37,056 bases of DNA from CAYUQT01 sp964596165. GTDB lineage: Bacteria; Planctomycetota; Phycisphaerae; UBA1845; JAFGLZ01. The stretch covers positions 1 to 37,056 of the forward strand of contig CAZQTW010000063.1 in assembly GCA_964596165.1 (NCBI GenBank). The letters run 5' to 3'. Numbering within the stretch: position 1 is the first letter of the stretch; the number at the start of each line of letters is the position of its first letter. This document shows positions 9,308-17,852 of the stretch, in pieces. The translations under genes were made by a program, and so were the position numbers. A model generated the notes under the pieces. It was not told the origin of the DNA. It was given only the letters and a program-made list of their open reading frames with translations, and made no database searches.

Positions 9308-10327
9308 TCACGGTTGAAACCGAAATGACGACGCCACCTTGTCCGTCGCCTCCGCCAATTCCTTGACGTTACTCGCCGGCCATGTCATTGACAACACCCA
9401 AGCCGCGTCTCGCCAGACAATCAAACGCATCGCGGTCCTCAGGCGTTCACGGCCCTGGGTCACTTCAAAGCTCACCTCGAACCCCGGCTTATCGCCGATC
9501 TGCGCGGGTTGAGATGAGGTGATTCGGCCCCCCACCGGCTTCAGAGACGGCATAAGCGTGGTGACCGATCGTTCCAACCGGGCCTGCGACGTCTCACCTT
9601 CCTGTACGGCATGCGTCGTGAGGGTGATCACCGGCAACAGTCGATCACGAAGATAGTCCACCGCACCGGCGCGAATCAGCATGTTCTTGCGGTTCGGCTC
9701 CATCATGCGAAGGGAATCCGGAATCTGAAGTGAAATGCCTTGCTGCGTAAGGATTTGTCTGTTACCCAGCCGGACCGGCTGCGTGCAGGCCGGTCGAATC
9801 GGTGTGTTCTTGCATGATCGGGCCACGGACTCCAGGATTCTTCGCATCGATTCGGACGAGCCGTTTGTCGCGTCAAGCGTGAGGATATAGACAATCGCCG
9901 GCTTGCCCGATCGCCGGCCAAACCATTGGAGGCTCGTGACGGACTGGCCGTCGACCTGGTAGTTCGCCAAGACCTCCCAACCGTTGGATTGCCAGTCCAC
10001 GGCCTTCTCCTCGATGACCGTATAGCCTTTGCGCTCGCGCTCAGACTGCCGGATGTACGACCCTGCCACTGTCCGGGCGTCGCGGAAAGACCCCTCGGGC
10101 AAGGCCGACAGAACCAGGATCTGGCTGTAGGCGTCGCCCTCGCTCTTGACGCCTACCCTCGCCCAGTCCGTCAGGCTGTCGAGCGGCAAGTCGGTCATGT
10201 GGGCCGGCATTCCAACCTGCAGCCCGATCGACGGCAAGTCACGAATCGTGCCCAGACGAACGTCCTCCTCCGCGCCAAACGGGCCGGCACTCAGCATGCA
10301 AAAACAAAGACCCAGGTGGCTTGTCAT
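9308..10327 (-). CDS. Secreted protein with two PsbP/DcrB-like domains
   Basis: Protein of 339 aa starting at ATG 10327 with AAGGAG four bases upstream. The N-terminus (MTSHLGLCFCMLSAGPFGAEED) looks like a short signal peptide without a lipobox. Two similar halves follow (about 30-170 and 185-339). Each begins with a short strand of the type GLQVGMPAHM or GISLQIPDSLRMM and ends with a strand about surviving Trp/Leu after a helix (MRRILESVARS, ATDKVASSF). This is the arrangement of DUF1795/PsbP/DcrB-like domains in tandem. Such domains have no catalytic role known in bacteria and are often exported. It is the first gene of a pair with the FG-GAP protein and is divergent from the radical SAM gene (88 nt between starts). 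No specific function can be given. Confidence 0.72.
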   Translation of the reverse strand: MTSHLGLCFCMLSAGPFGAEEDVRLGTIRDLPSIGLQVGMPAHMTDLPLDSLTDWARVGVKSEGDAYSQILVLSALPEGSFRDARTVAGSYIRQSERERKGYTVIEEKAVDWQSNGWEVLANYQVDGQSVTSLQWFGRRSGKPAIVYILTLDATNGSSESMRRILESVARSCKNTPIRPACTQPVRLGNRQILTQQGISLQIPDSLRMMEPNRKNMLIRAGAVDYLRDRLLPVITLTTHAVQEGETSQARLERSVTTLMPSLKPVGGRITSSQPAQIGDKPGFEVSFEVTQGRERLRTAMRLIVWRDAAWVLSMTWPASNVKELAEATDKVASSFRFQP

Positions 10328-10415
10328 GCCGCTCCTTGCCGAAATGAAAGCACAATCACGTCAGACCGACATTCGCCGTATTGAATTCGCGGCGGGCAAA
10401 GCCTATAAGGGTGAG

Positions 10416-11483
10416 ATGATCTCGTCAACCGGCAAGAAATGGAGGCTGTTGCGACAGTGGGCCTCCCGATACCCCATGTGGTGCGCATGGCAGGTCACGT
10501 ATCGCTGCAATTACCGATGCAGCTTCTGTCACTACTGGCGCGATCCCATGGGCGAGGCGCCCGAACAGACCCTCGAGCAATTCGATATCGGCTCACGCAA
10601 GTTGGCTAAGCTGGGCACGATGTTCGTGTCGCTGGCCGGGGGCGAACCGCTGCTCCGACCCGACGTCGTCGACGTTGCCCGCCTGGTTGCACGCTACCAC
10701 GTGGCGTTTCTCACGACCAATGGATGGGAGATGACGCCGGATCTGGCCCGCGATCTGTATCGCGCCAAGCTCTGGGGTGTCTCGATCAGCCTCGATTACG
10801 CCGATCCGGCCAAACACGATCGCCGCAGAGGCAAACCCGGGGCCTTCGACCGTGCGATTCGGGCACTGGAGTACTTGCGAGCGGGCACGAGATGGGCCTG
10901 GCAGCGCGTCAATGTCATGACCGTCCTGATGGAAGACAACCTGGACCAAGTCGAGCCCTTGCTCAAGCTGGCGGCCGAATACGGCGCGTACCTGATGATC
11001 CAGCCGTATGGTGTTCGCAAGACGGGGAACCGTCGCTATGCCCATGCGGAAGGAGAGGTATCGGCTCACATGCTCGATCTGAAGCGACGCTATCCGAACT
11101 TCCTCAGTCATCCCGTCTTCCTGGGCAAGTTCGACCAAGCCCTCAATGGCGGCGTGCCGGGCTGCAAGGCCGGCCGGGCCTTCTTCAACATCGACTCGAC
11201 GGGAGACATCGCGATCTGCGTCGAAGAGCGAGCCCGTCCCGTGGCCAATCTGTTCCGGGACCATGAACAGATCATTGTCCGCCGTCTTCGGGAAGGGGCA
11301 CGTGACAATACCTGCACCGACTGCTGGTACAACTGCCGAGGCGAGGTCGAGATGCTGATGCGACCTTGGACACTCGCCTTGTCGCTGCCTACGCTCTTTT
11401 TCGACCGTGGCAGACCGCCGGAGACAGGCGCTCCGAACCGGTTGCTCGGTGATTCCGGCCGGTCTTCACGCGCTACGTCATGA
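10416..11483 (+). CDS. Radical SAM protein with SPASM-type C-terminal domain
   Basis: Cytosolic iron-sulfur enzyme of 355 aa. The ATG at 10416 is chosen because GGTGAG precedes it and the core domain begins about 20 residues later; upstream in-frame starts would add unrelated sequence. The radical SAM cluster motif is C31-x3-C35-x2-C38 (CNYRCSFC). It is followed by the SAM-binding GGEPL motif (SLAGGEPLLRPD). The C-terminal part has C250 (GCKAG) and C268 (DSTGDIAICVE), then C300, C303 and C307 (CTDCWYNC), the cysteine pattern of SPASM or twitch domains that bind extra Fe-S clusters. SPASM proteins act in peptide maturation, cofactor synthesis or anaerobic sulfatase maturation. No precursor peptide, sulfatase or biosynthetic partner is seen nearby, so the substrate is unknown. 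Confidence 0.9.
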   Translation: MISSTGKKWRLLRQWASRYPMWCAWQVTYRCNYRCSFCHYWRDPMGEAPEQTLEQFDIGSRKLAKLGTMFVSLAGGEPLLRPDVVDVARLVARYHVAFLTTNGWEMTPDLARDLYRAKLWGVSISLDYADPAKHDRRRGKPGAFDRAIRALEYLRAGTRWAWQRVNVMTVLMEDNLDQVEPLLKLAAEYGAYLMIQPYGVRKTGNRRYAHAEGEVSAHMLDLKRRYPNFLSHPVFLGKFDQALNGGVPGCKAGRAFFNIDSTGDIAICVEERARPVANLFRDHEQIIVRRLREGARDNTCTDCWYNCRGEVEMLMRPWTLALSLPTLFFDRGRPPETGAPNRLLGDSGRSSRATS

Positions 11484-11527
11484 GCCGGGAATCTCAATCG
11501 GAGTCTGACAGGCGACTCACGGAACCG

Positions 11528-12250
11528 CTACAGGTTGGTTTGGCCGTAGATCATCTTCTGGACCGCACTCGAGAGCGGACGGGCCGCCTCGGCCAAGACC
11601 TGAGAAATGAAAGAACTCTCGATCATCTCTCCCGCCTCCAGGCGTTCGGAAAACTCCTGCATAGTCTTCCTGAGCGGAGGAACGACCTTCTCGATTTCGG
11701 CCCGAATCTCGTCGGGTGACGACCCCGTCGTCCTCCCATCCGGCTTGTCGGACGGAGGCATCTTCATCCGCCAAGTGAGCCCTTCCTTCTTCATCGGTAC
11801 GTAACCTTGCCGCGTCTGACCATCCGGCTGTCTGTATTCGATCTTGACCGTGGCGTTTGTGTCATCGATCTTGTATTCGACCACCTTCGGTGTGCCGGCC
11901 ACGACTTCGACGGGCTCCGGAGTGCATGTCAGCCGTTTCTGACCCAGAAGAATCGCCAGATCCATGTGTGCGGCTTGCTCCAGGGCCCGGATCAGTCTCA
12001 AACGGGGCTCATCCAACTGCTTCAGCGAGGCGAGAATGCCCTCATTTGCCTTGTCCATCATGTTGAAGACCCGATCGCGCTCCTCCAAACGGACAAGCGT
12101 AAAGAAGTAGGGTACGGCTCGCTGAACGGCACGATCCCCCGGCTTCAAGCCTTGAACCGCAGGAGCCGGTTCCTCTTTGCCGCACCCCATCAGCAAAAAC
12201 AAACCACAGGCCGTTACCCCTGCCGCCATCGTTTGCACCCACCGGTTCAT
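11528..12250 (-). CDS. Small lipoprotein of unknown function
   Basis: Protein of 240 aa. The ATG at 12250 is preferred because AAGGAG lies 8 nt upstream and the lipoprotein signal follows directly (AAGVTACGLFLLMGCGKEE, lipobox LMGC, lipidated C23). Longer starts at 12268 and 12361 would weaken the signal. The mature part is mixed helix and strand, with a beta-rich middle (VEVVAGTPKVVEYKID, TVKIEYRQPDG, GYVPMKKEGLTWRMKMPP) recalling DUF4878-like domains, then a helical C-terminus. It converges with the radical SAM gene (44 nt apart). No recognised family can be named with certainty. Confidence 0.75.
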   Translation of the reverse strand: MNRWVQTMAAGVTACGLFLLMGCGKEEPAPAVQGLKPGDRAVQRAVPYFFTLVRLEERDRVFNMMDKANEGILASLKQLDEPRLRLIRALEQAAHMDLAILLGQKRLTCTPEPVEVVAGTPKVVEYKIDDTNATVKIEYRQPDGQTRQGYVPMKKEGLTWRMKMPPSDKPDGRTTGSSPDEIRAEIEKVVPPLRKTMQEFSERLEAGEMIESSFISQVLAEAARPLSSAVQKMIYGQTNL

Positions 12251-12412
12251 ACGACTGCTCCTTCTCATGTTGATACCTTCAGCATCACGACCCGTCTTAC
12301 CCATGGCCGCTGACAGGTGCGAGTGGGAGATTAGGTTAAGCCTTCGATCGCGGTTACGCAAGCGCTCACGAACAGGGGTACGTCAAATGTCCGGTCGGAC
12401 AACTCTGGGTGT

Positions 12413-12465
12413 AAAAAAAGGCGTGCGGCACCCCGAAAATCTTGGCGCGGTCAGAGGGTGCCGCA
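12413..12465 (-). terminator. Intrinsic terminator (minus strand)
   Basis: The perfect 10-bp arms TGCGGCACCC and GGGTGCCGCA (12465-12456 and 12433-12424, read on the minus strand) are followed by CGCC and seven T residues (12419-12413). The 22-nt loop is long but the stem is GC-rich. It ends minus-strand transcription coming from the candidate RNA or from the TPR lipoprotein gene. Confidence 0.8.
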
Positions 12466-12553
12466 GCGAGTGGAAGACTTGATTATTCAGTTGTCCGCTG
12501 GTGAATTCGGCTTTGCTTGAGACCAACGGATTGAGCAACACTCCCGATGCTCG
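12413..12553 (-). ncRNA. Candidate small RNA with own promoter and intrinsic terminator
   Basis: On the minus strand a good -10 (TATAAT, 12565-12560) with a weaker -35 (TAGACT, 16-nt spacing) predicts a start near 12553. The transcript would be about 140 nt and end at a strong intrinsic terminator. Internal stems include GAGCA/TGCTC near the 5' end and an 8-bp CCGTTGGT/ACCAGCGG stem with one G-U pair. No convincing ORF with a ribosome binding site fits. The identity is unknown; a 3' UTR of the upstream TPR lipoprotein gene is the alternative. Confidence 0.5.
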
Positions 12554-12559
12554 TCCATT

Positions 12560-12581
12560 ATTATACCGTACGTCCGTCGAC
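12560..12581 (-). promoter_or_regulatory. Promoter -10 with weak -35, minus strand
   Basis: A perfect TATAAT is read on the minus strand at 12565-12560, with TAGACT 16 nt upstream as a 4/6 match to TTGACA. The surrounding sequence is AT-richer than the genome average. It is placed to drive the candidate small RNA. Confidence 0.5.
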
Positions 12582-12929
12582 AGTCTACCCCGTACAACAA
12601 CAAAATCGGCAAAAAGTGTTTACTGGCGCACAGTTTTTCTGCCCACTTGACGGAATTTCGTCTTCGTTGGCGCAGTTGAAGGCATCCCTTCAATTCATTC
12701 AACATGCCTCTCAGTGTTTCCATAGCGGGCTGGAACTGTAGACCCTTTATTCTGATGCACTTCCGGTGACGGAAAACCGTACATGGCATAACGTAGGACA
12801 ATACTGAGAGACATAAGAGTACCATTGTAGTATTTCTGTTCCGATGATGCTGTTGTGTCCTGTGAGTTGGGAAATGCGAGGCTCGGTATGCCTACAGTCG
12901 GGCTTTTCTGGGATGCCTTAAGGGGTGTC
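12566..12929. other. AT-richer gene-free stretch
   Basis: Between the TPR lipoprotein stop and the candidate small RNA promoter the base composition drops and no ORF has a plausible start or known domain. A 112-aa minus-strand frame runs through it but crosses the promoter and lacks a ribosome binding site. I see no other structured element. Confidence 0.5.
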
Positions 12930-14237
12930 CTAACGGCTGCCGGGCTCCGATGCGGCCCGTACGCCGATCCTGGCCGTCTGCCGACTGTCGTCGATGCGCA
13001 GGACAACAAGCTCGTAGACCCGTCCGCTTCGACCAACGATCACATGGGGCTGACCTATCTTGATCTCTTTGAGCTTGGCGATCTGTCTGGATCCAAGGAA
13101 GACCGTCAGATCGGCGGAAAGGTCGTCATCAGTGTCGCGAAGCTCAAGTGTCAGGCCATCCAGGACCTCGGCCTTTTTCGGGAAGTGGGGGTCCTTCTTG
13201 CTGAGCGTGCGGACGACCATGAACTGGTACGGCGATCGGCGCTCAGGCGGGGACGGCCTGTGCTCCACTTCGGAGTCGACCTCGCGGGCCTTTGAAGCGG
13301 TCGGTCCCTCATCGGCGGCTTCCACAACCGGCCAACCGGCGGCAACCGCCGCCGTGGGCAGAGAGGCGGTGTGGCTCGGACGCTTTTCACCCCTTTTCGG
13401 TGCGGGGCGTTGCGCCGGACGATCCGCAACCGTATCTCCAGGACGGTGTACCGGAACGGGCCGGGGCTCCGCATCCGGCACCCGCTCGACCTCTGCAGAA
13501 TCCTGTTCGGAGGTCGGAAGGCTCGCTCGCTCGGATGGGCCGGCGTCTTCGGCCCGCACGGTCTTTTCCTGCTGAGCGGGATAGATCAGTCCCCCTTCGG
13601 ATCCTTCCTTAACTGGGGGTGCCGTGGTCTCGCCGAAAGCTCGCCGGACCCGAGCACGTCGATCGGCCGTCGCATCGTCTAAGGGTGTCGTGTGAGGCGC
13701 CACGGTGACCGCGGACGGGTTGCGGGGCTCATCTCCCTGTGCCATCGCGACTTCCGTCGTGCGAGCCGGCTCGGTCTGGGCCGTTACGGACTTGCTGCCA
13801 CTCGGCGAAGACAGGGCCGCCGGCCCCAGGATCATGTAAGCCGACTTGACGACCGCAATTGCCTGGGGGTGGTCCCTCTCCAATCGGCGGATCAGGTGAG
13901 GCGCCGAGGGATGGTCAGGCCGAATGTCGAGCACGCGCATGAACAGGCGCCATGCCTCCGCGTAGTCGCCCCGGTCGACGGCCCTGTGTGCGCGGTCTTC
14001 GTAGTAGTTTGCTGCCGAGGAAGCGGTGCGATCAATGGCCATGGCCAACAACGGGCTGCCGGGGTTCTTCTCGGCGGCTCTGCAATAGAGTTCATAAGCC
14101 CGATGGTACTCACCGGCTTGTTCCACGCGCCAGGCCTCTCGAACCTCGCCGAAGTCGGCCACGGGTTCCAGGCATCCGGGCAGGATCCCCACCAGGGCAA
14201 ACAACATCGGAGCGAAAACGAACCGTCTGGTTGGCAC
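12930..14237 (-). CDS. Lipoprotein with N-terminal TPR-like helices
   Basis: Predicted 435-aa lipoprotein. The GTG at 14237 is chosen: it overlaps the TAG of the upstream hydrolase gene (TAGTG), has an AGGGGGG ribosome binding site, and is followed by a lipoprotein signal (FAPMLFALVGILPGC, lipobox LPGC, C22). Residues ~30-135 are TPR-like helices (AGEYHRAYELYCRAAEKNPGS, RGDYAEAWRLFMRVLDIRPDHPSA). A long disordered Pro/Glu/Arg-rich middle follows (~150-330). The end (~335-435) is a compact beta-rich domain (LTLELRDTDDDLSADLTVFLG, VYELVVLRIDD). The TPR and end domains suggest protein-protein contacts at the outer membrane. The tight overlap indicates translational coupling with the hydrolase. 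The specific role is unknown. Confidence 0.78.
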   Translation of the reverse strand: MPTRRFVFAPMLFALVGILPGCLEPVADFGEVREAWRVEQAGEYHRAYELYCRAAEKNPGSPLLAMAIDRTASSAANYYEDRAHRAVDRGDYAEAWRLFMRVLDIRPDHPSAPHLIRRLERDHPQAIAVVKSAYMILGPAALSSPSGSKSVTAQTEPARTTEVAMAQGDEPRNPSAVTVAPHTTPLDDATADRRARVRRAFGETTAPPVKEGSEGGLIYPAQQEKTVRAEDAGPSERASLPTSEQDSAEVERVPDAEPRPVPVHRPGDTVADRPAQRPAPKRGEKRPSHTASLPTAAVAAGWPVVEAADEGPTASKAREVDSEVEHRPSPPERRSPYQFMVVRTLSKKDPHFPKKAEVLDGLTLELRDTDDDLSADLTVFLGSRQIAKLKEIKIGQPHVIVGRSGRVYELVVLRIDDSRQTARIGVRAASEPGSR

Positions 14238-15079
14238 TATTCGTCCCCCCTCGCGCTGCCGACGGAATGAGGACGTGTTACAGTCCTGTTCATCGCCACG
14301 GCCAAGATCGGGCGATCGAGAGGATAGGGTTCGGTGGCGAGTACCCGGGGCGCAATCACGTGTTGTATGAATTTGCTGTTTGTGGCGTCGACATGACCGC
14401 CCCGCCACCCATATCCCGCGTACGAGGGCTGCCATGGCAGATTGATCACCTTGGCGTATTGGGCCCTGTCTTCCTGTCTCAGCGTGACGGGAACGGTGAA
14501 GCCGTTCAGACCGGCCGGCGGACCCGATCCACCATCGGCGTTCACCGGCAGGTTGGAAAGAATGCCGTCGTGAGGACTGCACGTGGCATAGAGACGCCCG
14601 TTCACATGCCGGAGCGCGCGGGAGAGATCTCGCTGCCCCGATACGGACGACGAGAACAGCACGACTCCGTCAACGCACACCCCCGGCGGTAGGTCCTCAA
14701 GGGCGGTGACGATCAGCGCCGTCCCGGCGGAGAGCCCCATGACATAGATCTTGCCCTTGGGAAAGTCGCCTCGGACCTGTCTGATCTTGTCGGCAAGTTG
14801 GCGAGCCTTCAGTTGGCTCCTCGCAACAACCAGATGATCCGCGCCGGGACCCAAGAAGCTGCTCCAGTAGAAGTTGTCAAAGGAACCGATATAGCCTCCC
14901 CGTTCCATTCCCGAACGGACCGAGGGCCCCGCCGTGAAATGACCGGCTCCGTCAAGGAATATCACCAACGGGGATACACTGGTCGGCCGACACCCGTACA
15001 GACACAACGAGCCGGCAAGCCCGACAAACAGGGGTACCACCCCTCGCCATTTCGACCTACATCGGTTCAAGGTCAACAT
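14237..15079 (-). CDS. Lipoprotein alpha/beta-hydrolase-like protein
   Basis: Protein of 280 aa. The ATG at 15079 has GAGAAG about 7 nt upstream; a TTG at 15094 is an alternative. It carries a lipoprotein signal (VVPLFVGLAGSLCLYGC, lipobox LYGC, C30). The nucleophile elbow is GLSAG with S117 after a strand (GKIYVMGLSAGTALIV). Later a loop CSPHDGIL offers a candidate acid D, and GGHVDATN a candidate catalytic His. The order Ser-Asp-His fits an alpha/beta hydrolase fold. The substrate is unknown; esterase or carbohydrate deacylase are possible. Its stop overlaps the GTG of the TPR lipoprotein gene, so the two are probably a functional pair at the cell envelope. Confidence 0.78.
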   Translation of the reverse strand: MLTLNRCRSKWRGVVPLFVGLAGSLCLYGCRPTSVSPLVIFLDGAGHFTAGPSVRSGMERGGYIGSFDNFYWSSFLGPGADHLVVARSQLKARQLADKIRQVRGDFPKGKIYVMGLSAGTALIVTALEDLPPGVCVDGVVLFSSSVSGQRDLSRALRHVNGRLYATCSPHDGILSNLPVNADGGSGPPAGLNGFTVPVTLRQEDRAQYAKVINLPWQPSYAGYGWRGGHVDATNSKFIQHVIAPRVLATEPYPLDRPILAVAMNRTVTRPHSVGSARGDE

Positions 15080-15630
15080 GGCAACACTTCTCAAGACGCC
15101 CGTATCAAAGTCACCGAACGGAGATCAGGGTCCGCATGGCCCCGCAGGAACAACCTGGCACGTCCCATATTACCAGAATGCTATCGACTATCAAAGCCCG
15201 GGGGATTAGTCCTATATGGATGGAAATGGCCGTTGAACACGCAACAGCCAAGTGTCGCCGCGGAAGCGAAATGGCCGGCAATCCGCTTGAGGCGATAGCC
15301 GTCGGACCTCCACATTCGGACAGCCGATTCTGCCGGCGGATTGCATCCAAAGTGTGGTACGGTTCCTGATCGAATCGGAGCGGCAGCCCCTCGATCAACG
15401 AATCGGGAAGCATCAACACGGGACACCGCGGGCGCAGAAATTGCGCTCGGGCCCGTCGAAATCGACCGATTCTGAAACGCTGTGGTGACCAAGAGACGGC
15501 TCCGCCACCTAAGCCCTTCCAGAAGAATCAGATACGAACTTGAGATCGCGATCCAGGATTGGCATCAGTCTTGCCAGATGGAGGATGCCGACAGGGCACG
15601 CCTCGCCCGACAGGATAGGAGCAGGCCCTT
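15080..15630. other. Gene-free divergent intergenic region
   Basis: This 551-nt region separates the minus-strand hydrolase lipoprotein gene from the plus-strand Ser-rich gene, so it should hold promoters for both. I found no convincing -35/-10 pair, strong hairpin or RNA gene. Short ORFs here lack ribosome binding sites and known motifs. Confidence 0.5.
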
Positions 15631-16158
15631 ATGAACAGTGTCAATACGACCATCGGATCGAACCTTGGTTTCAACGCGCCGGCCCTTCCCAAGAACAATG
15701 CCGGCGCGAAGGACTCAAGCTCCGCCGGTGCATCAAGCATTGGCTCGGGCGCGCTGGCCAGTGCATTCACCCAAATCTTGGAGCAGTCCATCAATGGGCT
15801 GACCACCATGGCGGCGCAAGTGGCCACAAAGAGGGTGGCGGAATTCGCCGAGGATCATGATGCCTTCCGCATGTTCCTTCAAGCGGCAGGATGGGCACCG
15901 ACGGACAGCTCAACAAGCCGTTCGAGCAGTTCATCGTCGAGCAGTTCGTCAACCTCCGGCGCGTCGTCAACCAGCAATCCGATCTCAATCCTCCTGTCGG
16001 CACTTGGCCAGGAAGTCATCAGCCTCATTGAGAACTCGCTGCCCGACTTCAGCAATTCGGAGAGCAGTTCCGGCAGCACGACCAAGAGCAACGGCGGATC
16101 GAACGGTGCCGCCGGCGCCAACAGGGCTTCGCACGCGAGCAAGGGCGCGGGCGTGTAG
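15631..16158 (+). CDS. Small Ser-rich low-complexity protein
   Basis: Protein of 175 aa from ATG 15631 with TAGGAG about 9 nt upstream. There is no signal peptide. The N-terminal 30 residues and two later segments are Ser/Gly/Ala/Asn-rich, including a run of Ser around residues 93-104. Between them lies a helical stretch (ASAFTQILEQSINGLTTMAAQVATKRVAEFAEDHDAF is its extent, residues ~43-80) and a second hydrophobic helix (ISILLSALGQEVISLIENS). The family is not recognised. Composition fits the genome, and the good ribosome binding site supports a real gene. It could be a cell-envelope or assembly-type protein, but nothing specific is visible. Confidence 0.6.
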   Translation: MNSVNTTIGSNLGFNAPALPKNNAGAKDSSSAGASSIGSGALASAFTQILEQSINGLTTMAAQVATKRVAEFAEDHDAFRMFLQAAGWAPTDSSTSRSSSSSSSSSSTSGASSTSNPISILLSALGQEVISLIENSLPDFSNSESSSGSTTKSNGGSNGAAGANRASHASKGAGV

Positions 16159-16380
16159 AGGAGGGCCACCCGAGCCCCGACGTCATGGTTCGGCTGCTTC
16201 CCTATCGTTATCGTTCCTGAAGTGCCTGCCAGTCCCCCGGCGCGACCTCACACCGTAGGGTCAGTCGCCGAGCACCGTCACCGCGAGGGCGTTTTGAGCC
16301 GTTCGGAACGAGGGTGAGCTGCCGATGCACGGCGGGCTGACCATTGTTCGATCGCTCGCAAGAACGGTTGCTCATTACGG

Positions 16381-17148
16381 CTAAGGACTCGTGTCCAGAA
16401 TGCGCTCGTCATTCCGTGCGGCCAGCCTGTGTCCCGGCGGAACGATGACGAAGCTCTCCGGGTCCCAGTCGCCATCGAGGAGACGGCGAAGAAGGGAGAG
16501 GTCGCCGGGGATCTCCTCGTATTCCCACTGGTTCATCTCGGCATCGCGGCGCGTATGATCGGCGTAGTTGAGATGGCGGGCCGGACCGGTGTCGATGAAC
16601 GACAACCGCTCGTATTTCCCGTACCAGCCGCCGACCATTTCCATAATGTACCGGGCGTTGTCTTCCCCATATTCCTCGATGTACTCCTGGGGTGTCTTGT
16701 CCAGTCCCAGCTTTCGCATCACGCCGTCTTCCTCACCGGCGAAGTTCCGTTCGATCCAGCCGCTGGTGCGAAAGTAGGTGCCGGGGTGGCTGTCGAAGTA
16801 CTCCCGATACCGTTCCTTGCTGCCCAGGAACAGTGTGATGCAATCGTGGGCCCGCGGGATGACCAGTGGAATCGCCGGCGCCCGAATGCCGACGACACCA
16901 TCGTTGCATCGACCGTACGCCAGCAGAATCGCCTCATAACGCGACACGTCGACGGCGTCGACGCACTGCTGAAGCTCCGCGACCATCCTCGGCGTCTCGA
17001 TGTCGTGCAACCCTTTGCGAATGAAGACCGGGTCGATGATGTTGCGACTTTCGGCCGCCAGGGCACATATCTCACGGAAGACAATCTCGCAGGCAATGAG
17101 CTTGTATCGTTTCGCGGGGGAACTTGTTCGATGGAGGATGTCTTTCAT
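16381..17148 (-). CDS. DUF1638 domain protein
   Basis: Cytosolic protein of 255 aa from ATG 17148. It matches the DUF1638 family along its length: KLIACEIVFREICAL near the N-terminus, KGLHDIETPRM, YEAILLAYGRCNDGVVGI, VIPRAHDCITLFLGS and FDSHPGTYFRTSGWIER. The conserved Cys and His residues (C/H in ACE, GLHD, GRC, AHDC, SHPGTY) look like potential metal or corrinoid ligands. DUF1638 proteins are found in methanogens and other anaerobes, often near corrinoid methyltransferases, but no activity is established. Here no corrinoid protein or methyltransferase adjoins it; it stands alone between the Ser-rich gene and the glycosidase. The upstream site is a weak GGGA. Confidence 0.85.
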   Translation of the reverse strand: MKDILHRTSSPAKRYKLIACEIVFREICALAAESRNIIDPVFIRKGLHDIETPRMVAELQQCVDAVDVSRYEAILLAYGRCNDGVVGIRAPAIPLVIPRAHDCITLFLGSKERYREYFDSHPGTYFRTSGWIERNFAGEEDGVMRKLGLDKTPQEYIEEYGEDNARYIMEMVGGWYGKYERLSFIDTGPARHLNYADHTRRDAEMNQWEYEEIPGDLSLLRRLLDGDWDPESFVIVPPGHRLAARNDERILDTSP

Positions 17149-17852
17149 GTCATTTCCCGTCAGGCTCCCATGACATCTTACATGGACCCATCGAGGTCGA
17201 GAAGGCGCGCAACCGCTGCTCAGCTCGGCGAGCGTCCGTTCCGGGGTCCTTCGTCAGTACACGGCAGGGGGCGGCGAAGGAGCTGAATCCCGCTGAAAGG
17301 ACATCTGAATGGTGTCTCCTTCCGCAAGTGCGTTGGCGCGCACCGTCAAGTGCCCTCGAACCTGAATAGTCGGGAGGCCGGAGTGAGTTCAGCCAGACTG
17401 AACCGGGCATGTCCGGTACTTTCTCTTATTCGTTCACCGACAGGGGTTTGCGAACGGCGTTTTCCAGCAAGGATGGAAATTTGACAACTTATGCACAGAA
17501 ACTCACACGAGGGAGTCTTTCTTATCGGGTTTTCGTCGCAGCGATTTGACCGAACCAAGTCCATGATGTAAATAGTTAGTGTCATACCTGCGGTCCGGTA
17601 ATGCGGAGGACCGGCGACCGGCTGGCATAGCGAGGATGCCCGCCACAGACCGGAAATCAATCAGCGAAATACTAATACGGTCATGAGGTGAGGTTCACCT
17701 CATGGGTGGCCAATCGACCTGCAGTCCGGTTCGGTGGGTGCGGCAGGTCCGTGACAAGGAAGTCATGAATCGAATGGATTCGATCAGGCGCGATGGGACC
17801 GTGGCCGCAAGACGTTCATTGTGGGAGAAGACTCCTGTGAGATGATTACCCC
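17149..17852. other. Gene-free region before structured leader
   Basis: No ORF here shows a known domain or a ribosome binding site. It contains the perfect inverted repeat CATGAGGTGA/TCACCTCATG at 17682-17704, and a lone TTGACA at 17481 without a matching -10. Promoters for DUF1638 (minus) and for the glycosidase leader (plus) should lie here. Confidence 0.5.
17682..17704. promoter_or_regulatory. Perfect 10-bp inverted repeat, possible operator
   Basis: CATGAGGTGA and TCACCTCATG flank a GGT centre. A compact palindrome of this size is typical of a dimeric repressor site, but it could also form an RNA hairpin. It lies about 350 nt before the glycosidase start codon. Confidence 0.45.

Noticed and set aside
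12487..12825. Minus-strand 112-aa frame ending just before a terminator
   Set aside because: It has no ribosome binding site, and a promoter-like TATAAT lies inside it. A small RNA explains the terminator better; a short peptide is not excluded.
17481..17509. TTGACA as a promoter
   Set aside because: No -10 is found at 15-19 nt spacing.
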